NCBI GenBank assembly: GCA_018105865.1
Contig: CM030867.1
Span: 4,839,869-4,903,868 of the forward strand
Length of the DNA: 64,000 bases
Source of the DNA: Metaphire vulgaris
Taxonomy: Eukaryota; Annelida; Clitellata; Crassiclitellata; Megascolecidae
Reading direction: 5' to 3'
Shown here: piece after piece, positions 32,617 through 43,067 of the stretch
How the letters are laid out: every line of letters starts with the position of its first letter
Position numbering within the stretch: position 1 is the first letter of the stretch
Program-made: the position numbers and the translations under genes
The notes under the pieces: model-generated
Databases searched by the model: none
Told to the model about the DNA's origin: nothing
The model's input: only the letters and a program-made list of their open reading frames with translations

Positions 32617-35004
32617 CACTGGTCAACAAGGTTTTTTTCCTGTGCAATTTCTGGTGTTCCAGGTAGATTTTGACATGCTGATTACAGGAATAATTTTGAA
32701 ATTTTCCTATAACGTAAGTTTTTTGAGAAAAAGCTGATTTTAAATTTTAAAATTATAAGAATTTTTAAATCGTGGTTTTGGAGAGTTATCTGAGTTATGG
32801 GTATTCATGTTAGGCAAGAATCTGATGTGACCGCCATAACAGATGTAATATGCACTGCTGGCTCACTTAACTACATGGATTTTGAAAATTAGTATAATTA
32901 GGCATGTCCAGACATGCCCAGACGCACCCAAACCTGTCTTCAAGACTACATGCCCAGCATGTATTGTTGCTATGGTTACGCAGTCCTATATAAATACCAA
33001 GCAGCGCTAGGAAGCAGCTGCAGTCTTTCTATTTGATGAGATATAACTGTTTAGTTAAAGGCTGTGAATTGAATATATTAACTAATTTAATTAAAGTTTC
33101 TGAAATGTCGCGTCGATGTCGCAATAGCAGTGACATGTTCTGCTACATCTGTGGAGAGTTTACGTTGAAATCACAGAAGCGGAGTATGACAGCAATCATA
33201 AAGAAAGGATATGAGTTATACTTTGGATGCAAAATTGGCGACCAGGACAATGTATGGGCACCTCATATATGTTGTTCATCTTGTGCTACCAGTCTGCGAG
33301 CTTGGCTTGCAGGTAAGCGTCCATCCATGCCATTCGCCATGCCAATGATATGGAGGGAGCAGAATAATCATGTAACGGATTGCTATTTCTGCATGACGAA
33401 TGTTACAGGATTTTCTTCAAAGAATAGGAAGTCTATTGAGTATCCTAACCTTGCCTCGGCAATGAGACCAGTTCCACACGACGAGAGCCTTCGTGTTCCA
33501 AACCTTCCCCCCCGAGTTTTGGACACTGGAGGACGAGCATGCAGAGACAGATGAAATGCTGCAGATAGTTGATGATTCAGCTACGGAAGACCCAGAGTTT
33601 GAGCCATCGACATCCAGCAATCCTCATTTGATTTCTCAGGCAGAGCTCAATGATCTGGTCAGAGACTTAGATTTGTCAAAAAATCAAGCAGAATTGCTTG
33701 GATCTAGGTTGCAAGGATGGAACCTGCTCTCTCCAGGTACAAAAATTTCAGTATTTTGTAAACGGCATGAAGACTTGACTCGATTCTTCAAAAAAATCGA
33801 CAGTCTTACTTTTTGCATTGACATTGATGGATTGCTTTCTGCTTTCGGCTGTAAGCACAATCCATCCGAATGGCGACTTTTTGTTGACTCTTCGCTGTTA
33901 AGTTTAAAGGCTGTTTTGCTGCAATATTGTATGGCAATTCATACCCTTCAGTACCCATTGGACATGCTGCTTACATGAAGGAAACATATGAGAACATGCA
34001 GCTGCTATTGAAACACATAGAATACTCGAGATACAACTGGAATATATGTGGAGATCTGAAAGTTGTTGCAATTCTACTCGGTCTGCAGCTAGGCTACACC
34101 AAGTACTGCTGCTTTCTTTGCGAGTGGGACAGCCGAGCTAGAGATTCACATTATGTGAGAAAGGTCTGGCCACCTCGCAGGGACTTGGTTCCAGGACAGA
34201 AGAACGTTAAACATGATCCTCTCATTGATCCGAAGAACATTTATCTCCCACCTTTGCACATCAAACTTGGGTTAATGAAAAACTGTCAAAGCAATGAACA
34301 AAGAAAGTGAAGCCTTTACATACTTACGACAGAGGTTTCCACACACCAGTGATGCTAAAATAAAAGAAGGCGTTTTTGTTGGCCCACAGATTCGAGAGAT
34401 GCTCAAGGACAGTCACTTTGAGGGCCTTCTGCAGGGTGCCGAGCATGTTGCCTGGACAGCCTTCAGGGATGTTGTTGCTGACTTTCTGGGCAACTACAAG
34501 GCACCAAACTATGTTGAACAAGTTGGAAATCTGCTACAAGCTTACAAGGCAATGAAATGCAACATGTCACTGAAGATACACTTCCTTCATTCTCACTTGG
34601 ACTTCTTCCCGGACAATCTCGGCGCCGTCAGTGATGAACATGGTGAAAGATTTCACAAAGACATTGCCAGCATCGAGAAACGCTACCAGGGAAAGTGGAG
34701 TCCGTCTATGCTCGGAGACTACTGTTGGTCACTGATACGTGAAGCACAGGACAGTGACTACAAACGAAAATCTACAGCAAAACATTTCTAATTTTCTCAT
34801 GTCTTGTCATTATTGCCTAGATCCTTCTGTAGGATTATGTTGCAGAAGACGTTACAATACTAAATGCTAAATTGTCGATTTCTTAAAAACCTTACGTGAT
34901 ACAGAAATTCTAATTACATATTTGTGTTCAGCAAGTCAAAATCTATTAGTTTTACCAAAATTTGTAGAGGAAACAAAAACTTGCATAAAATTTGTTGACC
35001 AGTG
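32617..35004 (+). mobile_element. CACTG-ended DNA transposon (CMC/Chapaev3-like) with a transposase-like gene
   Basis: 2388 bp. Ends CACTGGTCAACAA and TTGTTGACCAGTG are perfect 13-bp inverted repeats, flanked by TAA on both sides (32614-32616, 35005-35007). CACTG termini with a TWA 3-bp target are features reported for the Chapaev3 branch of the CMC superfamily. That assignment is inference. The element carries one gene (33105-34791). It lies in the RTE linker region and is the youngest layer that can be read there. Confidence 0.85.
33105..34791 (+). pseudogene. Cys-rich transposase-like gene of the CACTG element, three frameshifts
   Basis: The likely start is ATG 33105 (MSRRCRNSSDMFCYICGEFT); an in-frame ATG at 33033 is less likely. 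The N-terminal 120 residues have paired cysteines (CYICG, HICCSSC, CYFCM), probably zinc-binding. The middle has an acidic stretch (TEDPEFEPSTSS). Later come LGYTKYCCFLCEWDSRARD, a Cys/Asp block, and LPPLHIKLGLMKN. The C-terminal part has DEHGERFHKDIASIEKRYQG. Frame changes occur near 33500 (in a C run), near 33920 and near 34280, so it no longer codes. I recognise it as a widely dispersed uncharacterised animal protein family, usually annotated as hypothetical. Its position between perfect inverted repeats argues it is a transposase rather than a host gene. Confidence 0.8.
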
Positions 35005-36186
35005 TAACAGGAGTGAAGTGTAGTGATGGGTGAGAAAGAGGTAATAAAAAGATGGGAGGAGTATATAGAGGAACTATGCCACGATAATAGAGGGTCATCC
35101 TATAATGAGGAATAAAGAGGGGCCTCCAACAAATAAAGAAGAAATAAAGGCTGCACTAAGCAAAATTAAGAAAAACAAAGTGCTAGGACCAGACTAAATA
35201 ACAACGGAGATGCTAATAGCAGCCGGGGAAACAGGAATGCACAGGATAACAGTACTAGTAAATGAAATATCTGAAACAGGAAGAATACCAAAATAATTAT
35301 ATAGATCAATATTTATTGCAATACCCAAAAAATCCATGAACAATAGAATGCAAAGAGCACAGAACAATAAACCTCATAAGCCATGTAATGAAACTTCTAT
35401 TAAAAGTAGTTTTGAACAGGGCAAAAGTTAAAATGAGGGAGAGAGTATCAGAAAACAATACCTGTTCAAAGATGGCGACAGATGTAGAAATGCAGTATTT
35501 ATACTGAGAATGATTATTGAAAGATACATAGAGATGCAAAAAGATCTGTAACTATGCTTCATTGATTATGAGAAAGCATTTGATAGCGTAAAACATAAAG
35601 ACTGTTCAAATGTCTGGAGAACATAGCACTTGATGGGAAGGACATGAGGATATTTCAATATCTGTATGGGATTTAAGTAGCAGCGATAAGAGCTGTAGGA
35701 AAAATAGGAAAATGGATACAAATTTTAGAAGGGACAAGGCAGGGATGCGGGTTATCACCAGACTTTTACAATGAATATGGGGAAGAGATTATGCAAGAAA
35801 TAGAAGGATTAGAAGGGATAAAGATAGGAGGAAAGTATATAAATAACCTACTATATGCAGCTGACTTCACACTAATGGCAGATATGGAAAGAAAATTACA
35901 AGGGTTATTAGACAGAGTGACAGAAGAGAGTGAAAAGAAAGGACAAAGAATAAATACAAAAAATGTACTGTCTGGTAATAAAATGTACTGTCTGGTTTTC
36001 CAGTAGCGCCATTTTGGCTGCTTGCAGAGAAACATGAGATCACAAACCTGATAAGTCATGTGAAAAAATAATTTTAAGAGTGCTGCTCATGAGGGCACAC
36101 CGAAAAATAAAAGATAAACTATGTGAAGAACAGTTTGCATTCAAAGAAGATAGTGGCTGTAGGAAAGCAATTTTTAATCTGAAGAT

Positions 36187-37152
36187 CATCATCAGCAGCA
36201 GCATGCCCCACTCTGGAGCGTAGCTGTTTCCATGAACTGACGCCAGCTGTCTCTGTTTTGAGCAAGTTTCTATCCGGAAAATAGGGCGGAGTTCTGTGAT
36301 GTTAGCTCTATCTCAATGGATTTAACCCAAGTAAGTTTGGGTCGTCCCACCGGGCGCTTCCAGGCCTTGGGTCGACCCTGTATAATGGTCCGAAGGGCTC
36401 GAGCAACATGGCCGAAGAGTTTCAGACGACGGTTCCGGATCCTCAGCGTTATTTGGCTCTCCCCAGAGCGTCGGTAGACCATTTCGTTCGTGGTGTGTGA
36501 CAGGTAAGAGATCTTCAGAATGCGCCGAAGGCACCATAGATGGAACGCCTTCAACTTTCTGGATAACGCAACTGTCATCGTCCACATCTCTGCGCCATAG
36601 AGGAGTATTGGCAAGATATAGACTCCATAAAGCCGAACTTTCGTGTGGATTTGTAAACTGGATCACCAGAAGTTCCTGTTCATGGACTGGAAGCAGTCGC
36701 GAGCTATTGCTATGCATCTGATGATCTCTTGTGCGCTGCCCTCTGAGCTGTCTGTCCGGGATCCTAGGTAGGTAAAGGATTCAACTACCTCTACCAGATG
36801 CCCTGCAACACTCACAGAGGCTGGCGTAGGGGAGGGGCGATCATCGTCTGTATCTTCGTTTTGTTCCAGTTCACTTCATGGCCAAAGGGTTTAGCCTCCG
36901 ACTCTAATATCTTGAGGGCCAAAATGAGCACTTCTAGTAGTTCAGCTAGTAGAGCTGCATCATCCGCAAAGTCAAGATCAGTGAACACTTCGTTACCAAT
37001 GGAGGCCCCCACGAAGACGCGGTGTGCTGTTCTTTCCAGGAGGCGGTCCATTGGCACCAGAAACAGGTCAGGGGCCATTTTGCAGCCCTGCCTCACTCCC
37101 GAATTGCTTTGGAAGAAGTCAGATAGGAGGCCATCGCTTCTTACTGCGCTGA
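36187..37152 (-). mobile_element. 5'-truncated LINE insertion in the RTE
   Basis: 966 bp flanked by the 11-bp duplication AATCTGAAGAT (36176-36186, 37153-37163). The minus strand encodes MRQGCKMAPDLFLVPMDRL, LDFADDAALLAELLE, NWNKTKIQTM and later LLYGAEMWTM, LKLFGHVARA and GRPKLTW. The 3' end carries a GATGATG tail. It is related to RTE/Nimb-like LINEs and 5' truncated, as is usual for target-primed insertion. Confidence 0.85.
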
Positions 37153-37483
37153 AATCTGAAGATGCTGAGTGAAAGATGCATCGAAAAGCAAAAAGATTTA
37201 TACTTATGCTTCATTGACTATAAGAAGGCCTTCGACAACGTTAAACACGAGGATCTATTTGAAAGCCTGAACAAAGCAGGAATCAACGGCAAAGACAGAA
37301 GGTTAATAGCAAATTTATACTGGAAGCAGGAGGCAGCTATAAGGTTAAATGGTGATATAGGTAAAGGGATAAAGATCTTAAAGGAACTACAGAAGTTGTC
37401 TTTAATAAATACATACATACATACAATACATACATACAATACATAATTTATTAATTTCCAGTATTGCTTTCATTTGGTCAGAA

Positions 37484-38341
37484 ATGATAATGAGAAATGC
37501 ATTGAATGGATTTAAAGGAGGGGTCAAATTAGGAGGGAAAACATTCAACAATTTGAGATATGCAGATGATAAAATTCTAATAGCAACATCAGAAGAAGAA
37601 TTACAGCAACTGGTTGACAGAATAAGTTTGGAAAGCAAAAAATATGGCCTACACCTTAATGAAACTAAAACAAAAGTAATGACAACAAATGGAAAGAAAA
37701 TTAAGATTACTGTTAATGAAAAGAATCTTGAACAGGTGGACAAATTCACATATCTAGGAGCAATAATCAGCAGTAATGGAAATCTTGAAGAAGAAATAAA
37801 CTCACGGTTAGGAAAAGGCAGAGAAGTAATGAGAAGATTAAAAACTGTCTGGAAAAGCAACAAAATCAGCATGAAAAACAAAGGAAGATTAATGGAATGT
37901 ATGGCATGGAGTGTAGCAACCTATGGATGTGAAATCTGGACCATCAAAAAGCAAATAAGACAAAGACTAGATGCCTTCGAAATGTTCTCTCTCAGAACAA
38001 TGCAAAGAATATCATGGACAGAAAAACAAACAAATGAAGAAGTCATGAAAAAAGCAAATACCAAACGAAAATTCTTTAACATCTGCCAAAGACGAAAATT
38101 GAGTTATTTTGGTCATATACAAAGAAACAACAAAGATAACCTACAGCAAACAATACAACAAGGTATCATGCCAGGAAAAAGAAAAAGAGGTCGGCCGAAC
38201 AGAAGATGGGTGGACGACATAGAAGAATGGACTGGAATGGCTATAACAACTGCAATAAAAGCATCAAAAGAAAGAACTACCTGGAAATGCCTGATTCATG
38301 ACGTCACCTCATCTTCAACTAATGAAGGAAAGAGGAAATGA
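37484..38341 (+). pseudogene. RTE reverse transcriptase C-terminal part
   Basis: 285 codons without a stop: FNNLRYADDKILIATSEEEL (YADD catalytic motif), LNETKTKVMTTNGKK, FTYLGAIISSNGNLEEEIN, TYGCEIWTIKKQIRQRLDAF, LSYFGHIQRNNKDNL and RKRGRPNRRWVDDIEEWTG. This is the standard RT palm/thumb and C-terminal domain of RTE elements. The upstream RT half is missing, so it is not a functional gene. Confidence 0.87.
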
Positions 38342-38344
38342 TGA

Positions 38345-38680
38345 TGATGATGATATCATTTCTATCAGATGCAGTGAATCCTTCAAAGTCTGTCTCACAA
38401 AATTTGTCATTAAACAAATCAGTAACATTCTTCAGCTGGATGTCCGTTATTTCAGAAGCAGTTTCACTGTTGCTGTCATCGTTGTTGGCAGTCACTTGTC
38501 CGTTATTTCGGAAGCAGTTTCACTGTTGCTGTCATGGTTGTTGGCAGTCACCTGTTCGTATACAATCACTGATTTCCTGAAGGCATTGCGAATTGTTTCA
38601 ATGGTTACCTTCTCCCCGGCCAAATCGATCCATTTGCAGACTTCCGCGAACGAAGCCCTGACGGTGTAAATTCATGATCA
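38345..38680 (-). pseudogene. pogo/Tigger-like transposase C-terminal remnant
   Basis: The minus strand reads FAEVCKWIDLAGEKVTIETI and RNAFRKSVI, then two copies of NNxDSNSETASEITD, then DFEGFTASD. WxxAxExVxxETIxxxFxxxxI followed by acidic residues and DFEGF is typical of pogo/Tigger DDE transposase tails. A 56-bp unit is tandemly duplicated at 38441-38552, which breaks the frame. Confidence 0.55.
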
Positions 38681-38693
38681 CTAAACTGCACAG

Positions 38694-39689
38694 CAGTGAT
38701 GTGAAGTCTTGGTCTTGGCCTCGAGGCCGGATTTCGAAGCCGGATTTCAAAGCCTTGGCCTTGGTCTTGAGGTCTAATGTCTTATTTATTTATTTATTTA
38801 TTTCAAGACAATTTCTATAGCGCCGTGCACTAGGTTAAGGCCTACGACAAGGGCGCTGCACACACATAGTCTTGGCCTTGGCCTCGTGGGTTAGTGCCTT
38901 GACCTTGGTCTTGGAAGCAAGTGCCTTGTTCACATCACCAGGCACTGATGGCAGCTGTAGTTTGTCATTGCAACATGTGTACACTGTGCAGTACAACCAC
39001 TTTAGTCAGTCTGCGATTCTGAGACTCCAAGTCTCATAGTCATGAATAGCTGCAGTCAGTACAGTGACAAAAAGGATGCTGCATCGTATCTAGGGACTAG
39101 CCCATAGTTAGAATAATCTACGGTCAGACATTGCTACTTCCGGAAGTTCCGGTTGCGTTCCTGTTGTAAATAATCAATTTAATATAGTAGTTATCTACTA
39201 GTTGGCTAGTTGTTCCAATGGCTTCAATGGCTTCAAGTTCAATTCTGTCAGTAATTAAATATACTTTTGACGATTATGACGTTAAGGAACACGCTGTCAC
39301 TGCCAAGTGTAAGTTGTGTCGAGCATCAATAACAGATAAGATTGGAACAACATCAGGATTTACAAGGTTAGTTAGGTTTCGTAATGACCACCGCATCCTC
39401 ATTATGTACAGGGCGCGATTTGTAGGAGGAAGGGGGAATCTCCCTCCTCACTGCCCAACTACTTCCGCCTACTGCTACATCCCCTATAGCTACATCCCCC
39501 CACTGCTACATTTCCCCAACAACTAATAATGATCGAAGCCTTGGCCTTGAGTGAAATGTCTTGGCCATGGCCTCGGTCTTGTAGGTCACTGCCTTGGCCT
39601 TGGTCTTGAGGTCTATTGTCTTGGCCGTGGTCTTGGCCTCGTGGGTTAGTGCCTTGGCCTTGTACTGGACTGCCTTGGTCACATCACTG
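38694..39689 (+). mobile_element. hAT element with BED-finger remnant and CTTGGCC arrays
   Basis: 996 bp with ends CAGTGATGTGAAG and the inverse of CAGTGATGTGACC, flanked by the exact 8-bp duplication CTGCACAG (38686-38693, 39690-39697). Both subterminal regions hold many CTTGGCCTTGGTCTTG repeats. At 39218-39370 the + strand encodes CKLCRASITDKIGTTSGFTR, half of a BED zinc finger as at the N-terminus of hAT transposases. An L2-like 3' tail lies at 38772-38870. Confidence 0.9.
38772..38870 (-). mobile_element. L2-like 3' tail inserted in the hAT
   Basis: TTTATTTATTTATT then CAAGACAATTTCTATAGCGC and CGTGCACTAGGTT: the inverse of the GGCGCTATATAAATTGTC tail seen in other L2 copies here. Only about 100 bp long, a heavily 5'-truncated insert. 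Confidence 0.65.
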
Positions 39690-40134
39690 CTGCACAGGGG
39701 CCCTTTATATATGTTACAGTGAAACTGTGAAACTAGTGATTTCATGAAATCCCTAGAAAAGTTAGTGATTTCATTAAATCCCCATTTCACTTAGTGATTT
39801 CATGAAAACACTAAAAAATAGGGAATTCGCATATTTACTGAAAAAGTGGGTGTGGCATTACACAATTTCACTAAAATCAAAGTCAGTCACTTAGGGTTTT
39901 CATGAAAACACTAAAAACTCCAGGGATTTTGCGTATTTATTGAAAAAATAAAACTGAAGTTACAGTGAAATTGTGAAACTAGTGATTTCTGAAAAAGAAA
40001 AATTGAAGTTACTAATTATACGAAATCCCAAGAATACTAGAGTTCCAGAAGTCGATCTGGTCTCCCTGTACTTCAACTGATATAGCTGGTAAGAATGGAT
40101 CAGTCAACGTATAGAAAAGAACGGTTGGGGTAAA

Positions 40135-40320
40135 CAATGATTATTATTATTATTATTATTCGACGATTTGTGAAGCGCCGTAACATGGCCATCAGCCAAA
40201 ACCAAAAGTGCTGTACAGTCAACTATACGATATGGTGAACAAATACGATTGACACATGACACCTGTATTATTAGTCTAGGCAGTGGCTGGTTGCAATTAC
40301 CGAGCATCTAACTCTAAATA
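40135..40320 (-). mobile_element. L2-like 3' end inside the Ginger element
   Basis: ATT triplets at 40140-40160 followed by GAAGCGCCGTAACATGGCC and AGTGCTGTACAGTC, matching the inverse of other L2 3' ends. 5' truncated. Confidence 0.65.
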
Positions 40321-40596
40321 GTCAAGTTGGCCTGCCGATTCTGTCAGTTAAGGTTTGAAAATGGCACAGTCTACACAGGAGAGCTACGAGGAAGAATTTC
40401 AGAAGTTATTTGAAAGGTATGAAGCCTGTCAGAAATATCTAATCCCGAAAGAGGTAAATATAAACTTGAAATATGAGCACTGTAGTTATACTTCAATTTC
40501 TCATGCATGTTAATAATGAAGCTGTAGTTGTAAACCTACTCCAATATCTATATTCTCAATAAGTATGAAATAATAACCTGTGGGGATGTAGAGAAA

Positions 40597-40794
40597 TTGA
40601 TTAGAAAAAGAAAATCACCCGAAGACAACCCATTCTACTTCGCTGCTATAGAAGACGCCTACGACATCAATGGCAAAGTACACGTAGCAACGGGTCAAGG
40701 TGGCCGTGACAGGATGTTAAAACACCTTGCCAAAAAATATGCCAACATCACGATTGAAGCTGTTGAACTTTTGAAATCTTACTGCCTCGTGTGA
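40597..40794 (+). pseudogene. Ginger/KRBA2-like integrase fragment
   Basis: Encodes NPFYFAAIEDAYDINGKVHV, ATGQGGRDRMLKHLAKKYAN and ITIEAVELLKSYCLV. Past the stop it reads SILSKEFNSRCQVDL. This matches the integrase zinc-binding (HHCC) region and the start of the catalytic core of Ginger/KRBA2-type integrases, where one usually sees HxxxGHGGRDxM. One of the expected histidines is replaced by Gln (GQGG). The catalytic DDE core is missing. Confidence 0.75.
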
Positions 40795-41114
40795 GGAAAA
40801 ATAAAGTGTCCCAAAACCACCAGCGTTGTCGTAAAGTCTATCCTATCTAAAGAATTCAACTCCAGATGCCAAGTGGATCTCTTAATGAAGTTAGTGATTT
40901 TGTGAAATAACTGAAGCACATTTTCAGTAAGTACGTGAAATCCCTAGAGTTTTTAGGTTGTTAGGGATTTCATGAAATCATTAGTTTCACTGTAACATAT
41001 ACACTGTAGATCTGTAAAATTCCATTGTCTGTAAGAAATCCTTTTTTTTTGGAAATATATTTATATTTATTAGGGGTTTAATGTTTATTTGGAAATATGT
41101 TTATTTTTTACAAG

Positions 41115-41196
41115 GGTATTGATGGAAAGTACATTCAGGCATTGCCACATCATAACTCCTTTGCAGCAAAAGACTTTCGAGTGGATCAGTCTCTGG
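41115..41196 (+). CDS. TUBGCP2: GCP2 exon
   Basis: 82 bp after a ttacaag acceptor: 27 codons starting GIDGKYIQALPHHNS and ending DQSL, plus one base. It corresponds to the GVDGRY region of GCP2. The terminal G joins AT of the next exon to make Asp. The donor is gtattt. This exon closes the 15.4-kb intron. Confidence 0.92.
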
Positions 41197-41395
41197 GTAT
41201 TTATGTTTTATTATTATGTGTTTTCTATTATTGTATTCATTATTAATGCAACTTCCTTTGAGTATTTGGTATTTAGGTATTGATAGGTGAAAATAAAGTA
41301 ATTTTAAAATGCAAAGTTTTCACCATCTCACTTGCTGCATGCTCTTCTCTCTGCATCCTCTTCACCTGCATCTGTTTTATTTGAATATTCAGTAC

Positions 41396-41500
41396 CATAA
41401 AATCTTGAGTATAATGCATACTTTTTTACTCAGAATATTTCAAAAAAGTTAGGAGTGCACAACTGCACATTATATTCGTATAAGGCTGAAATTGGACATA
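41396..41500. mobile_element. TA-type MITE remnant related to 23247-23335
   Basis: AAAATCTTGAGTATAATGC, TTTTTTACTCAGAATATTTC and the following bases parallel the sequence at 23250. One end only. Confidence 0.45.
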
Positions 41501-41558
41501 TTTTTCCTAAGTTTCCCCAAGGACTTAATTTTACCTCCACTTTCCATAGTATTTAGTG

Positions 41559-42190
41559 CAGGGGTGTCCAACCTGTTTACCCGTAGGCCACATGAGCAGT
41601 TTTACTAGATTTGGAGGCCAGATTAGCGACAAATAAAAAAGTCATTCAAAAATTCAAAACAAATAACTAATGTTCAACAATTCATTCTACATAATTCATA
41701 ACATCTGAAAAATGTGAATAGTTGTATATTATAAAAACAAACATTTATGATATAAAATCTTTTGTACCTGATTCTCAAATTTAGTGGGAAATCTGACACT
41801 GCTTTTGTTTGCATAAGTAGTGAATATCTGCTCCAAAGTTGGGAATCACAATTTTTAGCGTTGCTGCCAAATGTTCATCTGTGACCTTGAGCTTGGTTTT
41901 GCATTTTTCATTCTTAAAAAACACTGCTCACAGCTGCAGGTGCTTCCAAATAAAGCAATGACTTTCCTAACAGCTTGTGACAAATTTGGATAATTGTCTG
42001 CTGAAACATAACGGCTGTAAAAGGTAATTGGGTCACACGTTCAGAGAGAACATTTTTCAGGTCACTGTCATTTTGAATCTCAATGAGTTCCATTTGATAT
42101 TTAACAGCAACAGTTGATGGAGCAACTTGAAATGAATTGCTCAAAAGACTCACAAAATCATTAATGAATGACCAGAACTGATAGATTATC
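41559..42190 (-). mobile_element. hAT remnant, 5' truncated (GTF2IRD2/ZBED-like)
   Basis: The + strand left end CAGGGGTGTCCAACCTG is a hAT terminus. The minus strand 42153-41830 gives SLLSNSFQVAPSTVAVKYQM, ELIEIQNDSDLKN, LGKSLLYLEAPAAVSSVFF, EHLAATLKIVIPNFGA, blocks of the C-terminal half of these transposases. The other terminus is absent. Confidence 0.78.
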
Positions 42191-42422
42191 TATATCGGTG
42201 TATTGACCTAAAACCGTATTGGTCGACCACAAGATCTTGTGTTGTATTACTTTGAAGTGTGTATAATTAATATATGTGGCATTGATTGTTGCATATAATT
42301 TTCATACAGAGAATTTTAAGGTGTTTTTGATTGGTATTTTTGTTGATTTAAATTTATCTTTGTTGATGTTACAATATTGAAACATGTTGATTGAAATATT
42401 GCAAACATGGTTTCTTTTACAG

Positions 42423-42500
42423 ATTGTTCTTTAAAAGACTTTGTCAGGAGACTGGTTCCTGTCTGTTCTAGCTACTCCACTGTCATACAGTTCATTGAAG
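42423..42500 (+). CDS. TUBGCP2: GCP2 exon
   Basis: 78 bp between ttttacag and gtaaca. Two bases complete Asp, 25 codons read CSLKDFVRRLVPVCSSYS then TVIQFIE, and one base is left over. It matches the LSIRELVxRILPxxxxYxxVxRFIE stretch at the start of the GRIP1 region. Confidence 0.92.
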
Positions 42501-42599
42501 GTAACAGAGCCTACATAATTATGGAAATATTGAGTAAATTTAACATTTTTGCAGTGGTTATATGCTTATCAGACCCATTTTGTTGCATTATTTTTATTC

Positions 42600-43067
42600 A
42601 TCATTGAAGTTTTCAGTTTTTCTTCTTTGACAACTGTGCAGACAGATAAAGACAAGCTGTTTGAACAAATAGTGTTAGCAATATTTGCTGAAGTTAGTGG
42701 ACAGCATACCACAGTCTGCTTGAGCTAGCAGCTGCTAAATTGTCTTTGGATGTCATATTTTTGTTAACTGGTTCTTGTCAGTTTAGTCTAATCTAAAGTT
42801 AATCAGGTCCAACTGCTTGCAGTCTTGCAACACAAGCAGAACAGGTTTGTGCTAACTTTTGATCAGACTTGGAAGCCATCTTGTGTAGTGATTGCATGTT
42901 TAGGTATCAAAAGTTTATGTCATACTTGCAATATTTGATTAGCATCTGTTGGTGAACTTACCATATGGATGTTGAAGGAATTTTCTGTGTGTAACCATGG
43001 TATTTTTTATGCCCATGATATTTGCTAGCAAAGGATTCTGGCTAATGGTATGTGGTTGCTTATTCAT
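42600..43067. other. AT-rich intron
   Basis: Nothing recognised between the exon at 42423 and the RTE fragment. Confidence 0.45.

Larger units (their letters stand above)
29190..36000 (+). mobile_element. RTE-like LINE carrying three nested insertions
   Basis: Pieces of one element in order: endonuclease at 29190-29442 and 30522-30816 (with QIDYLSINNRFRYAV and LGADCDRDHTPVIANVF), linker at 30817-30824 plus 32362-32613, and RT at 35008-35965. The RT reads KRWEEYIEELC, FIDYEKAFDSVKHKD and a damaged QGCG/ADF region. Inserted are an L2 (29443-30521), a hAT (30825-32353) and a CACTG-ended element (32617-35004). Stops are frequent. Confidence 0.82.
36010..38341 (+). mobile_element. Second RTE-like LINE, split by a truncated LINE
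   Basis: NLISHVKKIILRVLLMR and EEQFAFKEDSGCRKAIFNLK (36040-36186) continue after a 966-bp insertion as MLSERCIEKQKDLYLCFIDY and KKAFDNVKHEDLFESLNKAG. The 37390-37470 stretch replaces part of the RT core with ACAT repeats. The C-terminal RT follows and the element ends in ATG/GAT repeats at 38338-38356, the usual RTE tail. Confidence 0.85.
39712..40997 (+). mobile_element. Ginger-like DNA transposon remnant
   Basis: 1286 bp beginning TGTTACAGTGAAAC and ending GTTTCACTGTAACA, flanked by TATA on both sides (39708-39711, 40998-41001). A TGTNRNA-type end and a 4-bp duplication are features of Ginger elements. AGTGATTTCATGAAATCCC recurs repeatedly near both ends. An integrase fragment lies at 40597-40794 and continues, damaged, to about 40890. 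An L2-like tail sits at 40135-40320. Confidence 0.85.

Noticed and set aside
33033..34791. Host gene with Cys-rich domains
   Set aside because: It lies exactly between perfect inverted repeats with a TAA duplication and has three frameshifts, so it is called a transposon pseudogene.
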